Shown here piece by piece: positions 1 through 12,295 of a DNA stretch of 64,000 nucleotides (the first letter of the stretch is position 1; each line of letters opens with the position of its first letter). The DNA is from Larus michahellis (Eukaryota; Chordata; Aves; Charadriiformes; Laridae), in assembly GCF_964199755.1 (NCBI RefSeq), contig NC_133903.1, positions 8,165,001 through 8,229,000 of the forward strand. Reading direction: 5' to 3'. Under the pieces are notes generated by a model. That model saw nothing but the letters and a program-made list of their open reading frames with translations. It was not told the origin of the DNA and did not search any database. A program made the position numbers and the translations under genes.

Positions 1-150
1 TGAAAACGTTGGCAGATAATCTTTCGGGACTCTGCCTGGAGTGGAACTGACATCACACCTGCGTTGATTGTATTGTCAAAGTGTTTGAAATTCCTTCACT
101 GAGCTTGTTACGTGGAAATAAAATGTGGTTGGTTTTAAAAGCTGAACCTT
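1..150 (+). terminator. 3' end of an unseen plus-strand gene (poly(A) signal)
   Basis: AATAAA lies at 117-122 and is followed by GT-rich sequence (about 124-167), the usual order of a vertebrate cleavage and polyadenylation site. The bases before it have no open frame and read like a 3' UTR. The gene itself would lie left of the window. Its orientation (+) is opposite to the next gene, so the two would converge. Identity is unknown. Confidence 0.4.
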
Positions 151-1301
151 GGTGCCTGTGTTTTTGCTCTGCCGCCTTCAGGCTGTCCAGCTCCTCTCAA
201 GGTTGACCAGCTCCATCCCCTCGCAGTACGAGCGCGGCCGCCTGGCTTTGTGCTGTGGAGAGAGCGGGTTTGTCTCCTGTTCCCGGTGGAGCTGCTGCCC
301 TCCGGCCGGGGAGGAGCTGATGGCTTCCAGCACTTCCTTCTGCTCCCACCCATCTCACCCTCCCCGGGATGGAGTGAGAACGGGTACAGCCATAGGCGCC
401 TGCGCACCCACTCCAGGGTTCTTTCAGCGCTCCCATACAGACAAGCCAAAACCCAAAGCCACTTCCATGGCGCACGCTGCTCACCGGTCGCTGCCTGGAA
501 AGCTGATGGAGGAGAGGAAAAGGTGTCCACTGGATGGGCTCCATGGGCCAACTCGACACTGAGATGTCACTGGCTTTTCCTGAGTCCACCATGGGATCGT
601 TCATGCTGCTGGAACTTGTGTCCCAGTCATAATGGAAACTGGGCAGAAAATTAACCGATAATTAAAAGGAGGGGGCGGAGGGGATAAGAGTCAAGCTGTA
701 GCTGATAAAGCAGCCTGGGGGCCTCAGAGGCGGGACCCTGCCTGCGGGTATCTTGCTGCAGCGGGCGATGTGCTCCCTATGCTGACTGTGTCTGGCTGCA
801 GATGTGCTCCCAGGTCCCTGTGGCGGCGCTGGTCTTGCGCAGCAGCCGAGGGAGTCACTCCCGAGCTGCGGCTGTGCTCGGCTCGCCCAGCCCCAGGGCC
901 CCTGGGTGGGGGTGTCGCTGACTGTACTGCCCTTTGCTCATGGAACTGGAAACTTCCAGGGCCCTTTTTCCATTTACACCCTGGAAGCTGCTTATAAGAC
1001 TTTCTCATATACACACACACACAACACCACACTGTTTCCTGCACATGTGAACCCTGTTAAACCAGTCCCCGTCACACAAAGCTCCCTTACATGGCGGGGG
1101 GGGAGAAAAGAAGCCACTTATTTCTCCCTGGACCCCGAAGGATGCTGCGGTGTTAGAGCTCCCTGGCGCTGTACATGAGCAGAGGGAGGCCAGCACGTGG
1201 CTGGGCGTTGGCTGCAAAGCAGAGGTGCCCCCAAAAATCTCTGCTTGCCCCCAACCAAATTAAAGACAAGAGGTGGCTACACAGGCTCGGCAAACTGTGC
1301 T
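151..1301. other. Gap and 3' UTR of the SEA/EGF mucin gene
   Basis: This is non-coding sequence between the plus-strand poly(A) site and the minus-strand mucin stop codon. Part of it should be the mucin 3' UTR, but I saw no clear AATAAA or ATTAAA on the minus strand. Frames open here on both strands look like chance frames in GC-rich DNA. Confidence 0.4.
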
Positions 1302-4300
1302 CTACCTGGGCCGGCACATGGGGTGGGTGGGGGGCGCTGGGGGCTCCTTGGCGCTGTCGGTGATGCCCGAGTCTTCCCGGCAGCTGCAGCAGCCGTTGTC
1401 CAAGATCTGCAAGTGGAGCAGCTCCTCCGAGTTGCTGAAAGCCGGGTTGTCCAGCGAGCTGGCCGAGGGCAACCAGGAGTGCGACCAGTACTGGGCCGAG
1501 ACGTCGTCCAGCCGGCAGAACCGCCGGTAGCTGCGGGGCAAGGCCAGGTGGCCATGGCAGTGTGTGCGGGGGGGGGGGGGGGGGGGGCACATACACACAG
1601 GCGACCCCCCCCCCCAAGGGACCGCACTGCAAGCACCGATCCCAGCTTTCCACCCAAATTTCACGGCAGCGGGACAAGGCCCAGCCCCGCGCCCTGGGTG
1701 GGGGCAGAGCCCGTGACACCCAACATCTGGCTCCAGCCCCACAGCTGTCGGGGTGGTTTCCTCGGGAACAATCCCCCCCCCCCGCCCCTTCCCAGCGGCA
1801 CATGACGAAACCCTGTCCGGGAGGGCAGCGGGGCTGGGACAGCGTGGTTTCCACTCCCCCCCCCCACGCCCTGTGCTCCCAGATGAGCTGCTTTGGTGGG
1901 GCTGTGCTGGCTCCCCACCCGCAGCCCCGCCGGGACCGTATATGTGGGGGCTCATGAGCCCATCTCACGTGTCGCTCGGTGCACCGGTGGCCTCATCCAG
2001 CCCCGCATCCCCCGGGCACCGCGCATCGCTGGCGCGGCCACACGCACACGGACACCCGCACCCCAACGGAAGGGGGAGGTGGGGGGGGGGGCTCCGCGGG
2101 ACGCTGGGACCGACCGCTCCCGGTCCCCCGGCCCCCTCCCCCCCTCCCCGCCCGCCGCTATCAGCCGCCGCAGGGTGTTTTTCTTGGCAGAGCTCAGCCC
2201 CGGCCCGGCCCGGCTCCCCCCACGCCCGGATGGGCTGCGCTACCCCCAGGGGGCACAGGGGCATCAACCCCCTCCCCCCTCGCCTTCTAGGGCCACCCCC
2301 GCCCGCCCCCCCCCACCGCCGCGTACCCCACCTGCTGCGGGTCTGGTCGGCCCTGGCCTCCAGCAGCAGCGCCTTGAACCGGCGGATGGCGACGGCGGCG
2401 AGGACGGCGGCCAGGAGGAGGATGCTGAGCAGGACCCCCGCCGCCGCCCCCAGCAGGCTCTGCTGCGTCACCCGGTAGTCGCAGCGCAGCCCCATGAACC
2501 AGAAATCGCTGCCGACGGGGCACCTGTGACAAAGTTGGGGGGGGGGGGGAACGACACGACACCAGACACCGGGGGACATCAGCCGCCGGGGGAGAGGCGG
2601 GGGACATCGGCCGTCAGCCCGGGGGCGGGGGCACTCACTGGCAGAGGGGCCCGCGGTCGCGGGGGTGGGCGCAGATGCCGTGGTTCTTGCAGTAGCCGCG
2701 GTGGCAGAGGGAGGTGCAGGTGGCGTTCCCGTCCGCCCCGGCCACGCAGGCGAAGCCGGCCCGGCAGGCGAAGAGCGCGGCGCAGGGGTCCAGCGGCCGC
2801 TCTGCAGAGACCGGGCGGGAGGGGGGCGGGGGGTCCGGTTGTGCCACCCCCTCCCCGCCGAGCGGAGAGCCGGGACCAGCCCCGGCCAGGCACCGCACCC
2901 CAGGGGATGGCACAGCCCCCCCCCGCACTCACCCCGAGCCACGTTGCGCAGGACGGGGGCAGAGCCCACCGCCAGCCCCGCCCGGCCGGAGCCCAGCGCG
3001 GCGTCGAGCAGCGCTCCCAGCCCCGCCGCCGGCACCCGCTCCGCCGCCAGCACCGCGTCGTACTCCAGCACCACGCTGCCCTCCCTGCGGGGACACCCCA
3101 CCACCGGTCCAGGGGGGGAGCCGGGACCCCCCCCCAGGGCCAGTCCTGCACCCCCGTGGCCCCGCAGCGTGGGACGCTCCCTGTCCCCCTCCCACGCCGC
3201 GGAGCATCCCGCGCTGCGGCATCCCACGCTGCGGGGCTGCGGAGCACCTACCGGATCCCCGTCACCTCCAGCCGCAGGAACCCGGGCACCGACATGAAGA
3301 GGGGCGCGACCTGTGCAGGGAGGAAGCTGAGCGCCGTGCGGGACGGCCCCCCGCCACGACCGCCGCCAACCCCCCCCCCCGCCCCAGCCGGCCCCGTCCC
3401 GCACTCACCGTCCGGTTGAAGCTGTGCAGCAGATCCCGATGCTCGCGGGACCCCGGGTCCTGCAGGGCAGGGATGAACCCCATGTCCAGCACCAGCTCGC
3501 AGGGGATGCGGAGGATGGATGCTGTGGGGGGAGACAGGGATCAGCATGATATGGACCCGCACTGCCCGCCCCGGGGGGCCACCACCACTGATTCCCCCCA
3601 TGCTGATGGCTCCTGGGGCCTCTCCTCCTCCTGCCGTGCGCCAGCAGAGGGTCCCAAGGCCCCAGACCCACCTCTCAGGAGGGGCGGCTGATCCTCCACG
3701 ACGAACACCTGGGGGGCCCTGCCTGTTGCAGCCGGTGTCACTTGGGGGGTGTCAGCATCCGGCCACCCTCCGGGGCTGCTCGATGGCTGGACCAGGTCTG
3801 TGTCAGCAGCAGCTGGAGGGGACCCGGGGCCCCCACCGTGGCCCAGGGTCCCAGAGGGATTGGTGGGCTGCTGGGGGTGCCCTGGCTTCATGGTGGACCC
3901 CCACGTCAGCCCCGTCACATCACTCTGCAATACAGCAACACCAGGCTCCGGCGTGACGGTCCCCACGTCCGTGAGCAGTGCTGGGCTGGCAGTGGCGGCT
4001 GTGATGGTGGTGGTGGCGGTGACAGCGGTGGTGGTGATGCCGATAGTGGTGGTGACGCCAATAGTGGTGGTCGGCTCCAGGGAAGACGCAGGCTGGGACA
4101 GAGCTGACAGCCGAGGGGGCCCAGAGGCTGAGGGGGGGGCCAGGCTGCCTGGCTGCCAGCTCAGCTGAGCAGTTGCTGCCCAGGGCCCGGCGTCACCCAC
4201 CCCCACCGGGGTTCCCCCCCGGATTTGGGGGGTCTCAGTAGGATCCCCCCCTGAGCCAGCATGGCGCAGCCCGACCCTTGGGGACGGGTCTCCTGGGGGG

Positions 4301-6927
4301 GTGCCCGCAGTGGGGCCAAGTCCCAGGACACCCCAGCCAGTCCCTGGAGAGGGCTGTGGGGTCAGCAACGTGGGCACTGCAGAGCCACCAACTGGGGCAG
4401 GCCGTGGGGATGGGGGGACACGGGGGGACCCTGTGCTGGTGTGTGGAACCCTGCTCTGTGCCGCAGCAGAGGTGCCCGGGGCCATGGAGGTGGGGGGCTG
4501 CCCCGACACCACTGGCAGACGCCTGGTCTGGTCCAGGGGGACGTGGCTGTACTCAGAGGGACCCTCCTTCTCGGGTGGCCCTAAGACCCGGGTGGTCAGA
4601 TCCAGGGCTCCCCCCTGGCTGAGGGATGTCATCCCTGGGGTGCCAGCCATGGTGGTGGGGACAAGCAGACTCGACCCCTTGCCTGCGGCAGGGAGCGAGG
4701 TTGGGTCTGTCCCCATGGCTGGCTGGGCTGTGCCGGCCACAGGGCCCCCACGGCCACCAGCCGCCAGGGATGATGGAGAGGGGTGAGGGGGAGAACGAGG
4801 ACCCTGCCAGGAAACATCCATCCTATGCCACGGGCGGGAGTCAGAGACCCATCTTTCTGCTGGCCCCGGTGTCCCCGCCAGTGGCCCTGTAGGGGTCAGC
4901 AGCCTCTGCAGCCCCCCTGAAAAGGGTGATGTCCCAGTTGTCCCTGGCACTGGACTGTCTGTGGCCAGCGTGATGCTTGAGTGTGTCCCTGGGCTGCTGT
5001 CACCCAGCGGGATGGTGGCTCCCAGGCCCTCCCCAGCCAAGAGCTCCGGGAACAAGGGGCCATGTGAGCCCCTCTGGCTCTGCACAAGTGCTGTCCCCAT
5101 GGGGGTCCATCCCAGCAGGGTGCTGGGGGATCCCCGCTGTCCCCTGGCAGAGCCGAGCACCGTTGTCGAGGATGGTGAATACGACGGGGTCCCCTGCGAG
5201 GTTGTGGCACCTTCCACCGTCACATTTCCTACAGGGTCAGTCCCGGGGGGGTATCTAGTGGTAGGAGCTGCATCTGGTTCCATGGGGGCTGTGGCCCCCA
5301 CACTGGTCACCCCCAGGCTGGCTGGAGATGGCCACTTGCTGCCTGCAGCTGCCTGCTCAGTCGTGCCTCCAGATAACAGGGGCCTTGGACGCTCGGTGGC
5401 TGCTCCACCCCACACCGTGGGCCCTGTGCCCTCCCCGTCTGCCTGGGGGCCTGCAGGGCTCCCCTGGGGGCTGGGGGGCTCAGCAGTCCTGACGGGGGTC
5501 CCAGGGAAGGGCAGCAGCTCAGCTTCTGTCCGCAGCTGCCCTGCGGCCTCCGGCATCGGTGCCCGCCCCGTGCCAGCTCCTTGCTCCGGATCTATGGGCA
5601 GAGGCAGAAGTGGGGGGGATGCTGAGCAGGGCTGACCCACAGCCGGCACCCCACAGCCGCCAGCTTGGCACCCCAGGCCCCAGCGTGGCACCATGGCTGG
5701 CACGCGGTGCCACAGACAAAGGGCCACGAGCGGGACGGGCCCGGCCCTGGCTGTACCTGTCTGGCAGCGCTCCCCCGCCGCGGTCCCTGGGTGGGCGCAG
5801 GGGACAGCAGTGCCCAGCGCGGAGCCCATCCCACTGCCGAAACCGGGGCAGAGCCGTGCACAGCACTCCACGATCACTGGGGAGAGAGGAGTGCCATGGG
5901 CGTCAGGCGTTGTGCACCAGTGTCGGGCATCAGCACTGTGCCCCCACCGCCCCCGGGAGCTGCCAACACAGGCCGGGGGGCTCCGCGCCTCCCCTCCATT
6001 AACCGTGGGCAGCAAAACTGAAGGAGATGCTCAGGAATTACCCAAACCCAGCTGGAAACCACCTGCCTTCGTTGCAGCAAACGGAACCGAATCCTGCCCC
6101 ACCTGCCCACACTCGGCCACGTGCTGGAAATGCCTGTTTCGCCCTGACCCAAACCACCGTCCAGCAGAGTCACCAGGTGCCAACGCTGTCACCACTGGTA
6201 CCCAGGCAGAGCACCACGCCAGCGCCAGGCCCTGGGCCATGGGTCCCCGCTGTGGCAGCGGCTGCTCTCTGGAGGGAGCGGGCGGCTCACCAGGCATCAG
6301 GGAGGTCGGTCACCCATCTTGGTGGGCCGAGGTCACCATGAGCCCCTTGGGCCCTGCTCTCCGCCAGCGCATCACTGGGGCTCCCGCTCCTCCTCCCATG
6401 GGCGCAGCACCCGCTGCCTTCGACGCTGCAGAGCAGCCCGGGCTGGTGGCAAGGCACATGGCCACCGCTCCCACCGGCCGCACCCTGGCTGTCCGCCCCG
6501 CCGCCCACCCGCCATGTGCCCCCGGGACGCCGTGGCTGAGCCCACCCCAGGCGGGTCTCGGTGACACCCGAGCAGCCACCGCCACCCTCCCCACTGCAGC
6601 CGGGGAGCCCAGACCCGCCCGAGCCCGGTGCCGGCCCCGCCGCAGCCCCCCGAGCCCGCCGCGCTGCACCGCACCCGAGGCCGCCCTCCCCCCCGCCCCC
6701 CGCACCGCGCACAGCATCCTCCGCCGAGGGACCGGCGGCGGGTCCTGGGACCCCCGGCCCGGGGCTACGGGGCGAGGGGACGCTGTCCGGCCGTGCCCGC
6801 CGCCCTCCCGGCCGCGCCCCCCCGCCCGCCCCCGCTCGCCCACCGGCCCCGCGTTGGGAGGAGGCGGCGGCGGCCCCCGGCTCTCACCTGCGGCGGCCAG
6901 GAGCCGCGGGAGCCGGAGCCGCTCCAT
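1302..6927 (-). CDS. Mucin-like type I membrane protein with SEA and two EGF-like domains (uncharacterised)
   Basis: Nine exons close in frame: 6927-6888, 5876-5757, 5591-3672, 3521-3409, 3310-3252, 3084-2933, 2801-2639, 2523-2332 and 1530-1302, giving 995 residues. The order is a short signal peptide (MERLRLPRLLAAA), a small Cys-rich exon, a 640-residue Ser/Thr/Pro-rich mucin segment in one exon, a SEA domain (about 694-800) with a G-SVVL cleavage-type motif at 753-757, two Cys-rich EGF-like units (about 804-870), a membrane helix (about 879-902) and a 90-residue tail with several Tyr and Cys. The same order occurs in IMPG1/IMPG2 and in SEA-EGF mucins such as MUC3/12/17. The FWFMGLRC stretch of the second EGF resembles IMPG2 most. 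The role is inferred to be a shed or surface glycoprotein. All introns are GT-AG. I do not recognise the gene, and no counterpart sits in the human block that I remember. The weakest exon is 5876-5757. Confidence 0.75.
1568..1615. repeat. G20 run and C11 run, short inverted pair
   Basis: Twenty G at 1568-1587 are followed after a 17-base spacer by eleven C at 1605-1615. The pair lies in the last intron of the mucin gene. It could fold as a hairpin or a G-quadruplex, and its length is likely to be uncertain in the assembly. Confidence 0.85.
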
Positions 6928-7230
6928 GGCGCTGGCGGCTCTGCCGAGGCGGCGGCAGGAAGCCCCCGCCCGCCCCCGCTGCGGAGGGGCGGAGGCGCCC
7001 GGGAGCCGCAGCCCCCCGGCCCGGTCCCGCCCCACCGGCACGGGCACCGCCGCTCCATCCCCCGGGACGGCCCCGGACACGGTGGCGTGTGCGGGATCCC
7101 CGGGACGCGCTGCCCGAGGAGCACCGGGGCGGGCGGATCAGGGCTCGGCCGCCGAAGGGCTGAGCCGGGGCTGCGGGACCCCCCCGGGGGGGGTGTGCGG
7201 GGAGAGTCACCCTGCCGTGGGCTGCACCGC
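6570..7230 (-). promoter_or_regulatory. CpG-rich promoter and first exon of the mucin gene
   Basis: This is a very GC- and CpG-rich stretch around the start codon at 6927 and into intron 1. No TATA box was seen at a useful distance. It fits a CpG-island promoter. The transcription start was not placed. Confidence 0.5.
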
Positions 7231-8631
7231 CGGTGCCCAGGGACAGCACGGACACGGCTCCTCTGCGGGCACACCGGTTCTACTCATCCTCCTCTAACGG
7301 GTTGGGTCCAGAGAAGCCGCATCAGGAACGGCCAGGGCTCCGTCCCTGCCCCAGGCTGTCCCCAGGGCCACCTCCAGCCATCCCCGGCTCTGCCTCGGGT
7401 AGGCTCAGGGAAAAGGCTCCCTGAGGGCACATCTGGCTGCAGCTCCCTCACCAAATCGCTCAGGGCCACACCACTAAGGGAAACCAGCAACCACTCCGGC
7501 ACGCCTGGGTGGCAACGGGATGGTTCTACAGCCACCATCACTTGTCACTCCTGCCTCCAAGCAGGCACCTCACGTCCACACCGGGGAAGATGGGGGAAAC
7601 CACCATGGACGTGGTGGCCAAAATGACTGGTTCCCCCCCCCAGTTCCACTGTGCAGCCTGTTCAGAAAGTGTTTCAGAACATTTTTGGGGTGAAGGAGCA
7701 ATTAAAGAGTTTCCAAAGGCTCGGGCCTCACACACAACGAAAGTGAAACTGGGGCCCTGAAGGCAGAGGGGCACCCGGCTGGCGGAGGATTCAGCGCCGT
7801 GCAATTTTAAAAGTGAAATACAGCTCTAGAGGAAGCCCCGAGAACACCCCCACCACGCTCAGGCACCATGTGCAGCACCAATAGACGCGGGTCTATTTTC
7901 CATCCTCCGCCACCGACTGCCAGAGGATACGTTATCGAGTGACACTTTCTTGGCTCCCAGCCTAACTTTGCCTCTTTGACATATGAAAGTGTTTCTTGGC
8001 TCAGAGGAAAAACTGTGTAGTGTCCAGAAATAACTTGTTTCTGTCTCGGGAAAGATTTAACGCAAGCCTCCCGTGCTGAGATTACTTGGGCTTACAGAAA
8101 TACTGATGCCATTTTGCTTTTCAGCAGCAGGAAAAGTCATTCCTGTTGTCCCCCCCTTCATTTTCCATCAGGAAAGCAGAAGCCTTTCAAATAGAACTTG
8201 TTTTTACCCCCACTGATGAAATAAGCATGGTTTATTGTAAAGAGCAGACGACACAAGCAGTGAGATCGGGGAAGAGCGACTGGCCCAGTGGCAGAGGACA
8301 CAGAGCTTCGTGCACATACGGGTGCTCCTGGCACCTTCCCACAGGCAGGGAGGAAGAACGGCAAAACGCTCTCAGCGAGACACACTCAGAGCCCGCCAGA
8401 CCCACAAACACCTCCCCCTGCGCTTGGCACACGGGGCGTTTATCCCCCCATGGGGTCACGGGCCCAGCCGAGCAGAGGCTGAGCCGCCGCTCCAAGCCTG
8501 AGTCGCTGGTCAAAGCCTGGCTTAGAGAAGGGCATTTCTAGAAGCCCATTACTCATCCCCGAAGTGTCCTTCACACGCTGAACACTAACACAGTGAGCCA
8601 TCGACAGCGTGAAATGGGAAAGCCATCAACG
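7231..8631. other. Intergenic stretch, nothing recognised
   Basis: This lies between the mucin promoter and the NDUFAB1 3' end. It holds no exon with convincing splice sites and no recognised repeat. A TTTATT at 8229-8234 could be a distal minus-strand AATAAA for NDUFAB1. Confidence 0.4.
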
Positions 8632-8864
8632 CAGCAATGGTCTTATATATTTATTCCTTTTTTTTCTTGTTTTTGAAGGACAACACATTCAGACAGCTTT
8701 AAATACAACGTCCAAGTACAACTTCCCGGTGAAAGCAGCAACGGTACAGCATGTGCGCTTATATTCATACCCGCTGACACCAGCCCAGTCCTAGTGGTAG
8801 AGACATCTCCTGTTAAAAATAAAAATCCACATATTGAATATTTCATCAGCCGAGAACTACCATT
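8632..8864 (-). other. NDUFAB1: NDUFAB1 non-coding last exon (3' UTR)
   Basis: On the minus strand a good acceptor (TTCTTTTATGCCTTAG) ends just before 8864. AATAAA on the minus strand lies at 8655-8650, so cleavage is expected near 8632. The coding exon upstream has a donor (CTG|GTAAGT) 20 bases after the stop codon, which calls for such an exon. The human gene also has a 3' UTR exon, as I recall. Confidence 0.55.
8650..8655 (-). terminator. NDUFAB1: Poly(A) signal of NDUFAB1
   Basis: TTTATT on the plus strand is AATAAA on the minus strand, with an A-rich run just upstream in the transcript. It is the nearest good signal after the inferred last exon. Confidence 0.5.
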
Positions 8865-9543
8865 CTAAGGCATAAAAGAAGTGGGTCAGGCAGAGACGAG
8901 ACAAGCTGAATACCAAAAGCAGGCATGTAACGAGTCCACAGGTCTTTGGAATCGCTAAGATCCTCACCATGGCTCAGAGAGCAGCGAAGGGGCGCAAGGG
9001 GCGCAGCCCCCGCGCTGACCCAGCAGAGGAGCGTAGGGGGAGGCCAGAAGCCCACACAGGAACAAACAGGAATGTGGAGTGATCTGCTGCACACTGGCCT
9101 GAGGCCACCAGCTCATTTCCCCTGCAGCCCCAGAGCTCCTCAGGGCAGTCGCTCCAATAACCCTTTCCTGCCCGTTTCCTTTCCTGCTCCTCTCCCGCTG
9201 CGGCTGGCGGGGAGGAAACGCTGGCTGCGGGCAGCTGGGAGCTGTGGTGTCACACACCTCTGGAGGCGCCTACGCCGCGCGCCCTGCGCCTGGCCGAGGA
9301 GCGCCGAAAAGATGGACTTGCATGACTAAAGTCAATTTGCCAGATCCGTGGACGATCTGAGCGCTTGAAGTGCCACGCAGGGCGAGATGAAAGGCCGCCG
9401 AGCCCCGTGTCCTCCCTCCAACAGCAGATGCCTCAGAACACACAAATACTTTATCCCCCTGGCTCAGAGCAGGCAGCTGCTGCCAGCTCCCCCCGGGACT
9501 TGCCAGACTCCCGCCTGCCATACAGCCGTGTGGTGTCATCGCC

Positions 9544-9564
9544 TGACGTCAGACGTCACACGTG
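9544..9564. promoter_or_regulatory. CRE pair plus E-box cluster
   Basis: A full CRE palindrome TGACGTCA (9544-9551) is followed directly by GACGTCA (9552-9558) and CACGTG (9559-9564). It lies in the last intron of NDUFAB1. Such sites bind CREB/ATF and USF/MYC-type factors. Use here is not shown. Confidence 0.35.
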
Positions 9565-9646
9565 TACGTGTACCCTGTGCGCACCGTCGTTACCCGAGAC
9601 ACTCACAGGAGCACGTTTCTACTTACCAGGCATTGAAGAACTGCTT

Positions 9647-11760
<2,114 letters not shown>

Positions 11761-11799
11761 CCTGGCGGCCGGCGGCCGCGCAGAACCGTGCCCCGCAGC

Positions 11800-12110
11800 C
11801 ACGGGCAGAGCCCAGCTCCGGGCAGAGCCCCCCCCAGGGCAGAGCCTCCCTGCCCCGGGCAGAGCCCAGCCCCGGGCAGAGCCAACCCCAGGAAGAGCCC
11901 CCCCAGGGCAGAGCCCAGCCCCGGGCAGAGCCCCCCCGCCCCGGGCAGAGCCAACCCCAGGAAGAGCCCAGCCCTGGGCAGAATCCCCCCACCCTAGGCA
12001 GAGCCCCGGGCAGGGACGAGCCCTGGGCAGGGTCCCCCAGGGCAGAGCCAGCCTCGGGCACAGCCCCCCCACCCCGGGCAGAGCCCCCCCAGGTCAGAGA
12101 CGAAGCCTAT
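11800..12110. repeat. GGGCAGAGCC minisatellite
   Basis: A degenerate tandem array of units such as CCCCGGGCAGAGCC and CCCCAGGAAGAGCC, spaced about 14-24 bp, repeated roughly fifteen times. It fills most of the gap between the NDUFAB1 promoter and the PALB2 3' end. Confidence 0.8.
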
Positions 12111-12173
12111 CCAGAGCCCCCGAGCCCCAGCACAGCGCAGCAGCAGCCACGGAGCCATTCCAAAGCAAAGAGG

Positions 12174-12179
12174 TTTAAT
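12174..12179 (-). terminator. PALB2: Poly(A) signal of PALB2
   Basis: TTTAAT on the plus strand is ATTAAA on the minus strand, about 117 bases past the stop codon. It is the first usable signal and gives a short 3' UTR ending near 12155. Confidence 0.55.
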
Positions 12180-12295
12180 GGCTTGTCACACACCCGGGGC
12201 TGTCACAACCATACAGCACCCATTAAGTCTGTAGCAGAAGCACCAGGCTCTGCCGGTGGTGCCGCTGATGGGGGCTGTCACTCCCCAGTGCTCCA

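Noticed and set aside
1965-3404. 479-codon minus-strand frame as a single exon
   Set aside because: It reads through introns of the mucin gene. Its useful parts are the SEA-EGF exons, which join properly only after splicing.
1893-3419. 508-codon plus-strand frame
   Set aside because: It lies over exons 4-8 of the mucin gene on the other strand. It is Pro/Arg-rich low-complexity sequence made by GC-rich DNA, with no domain and no splice logic.
5693-7297. 534-codon plus-strand frame
   Set aside because: It is antisense to the mucin 5' end and its CpG island, with Pro/Arg/Ala-rich chance sequence and no homology that I recognise.
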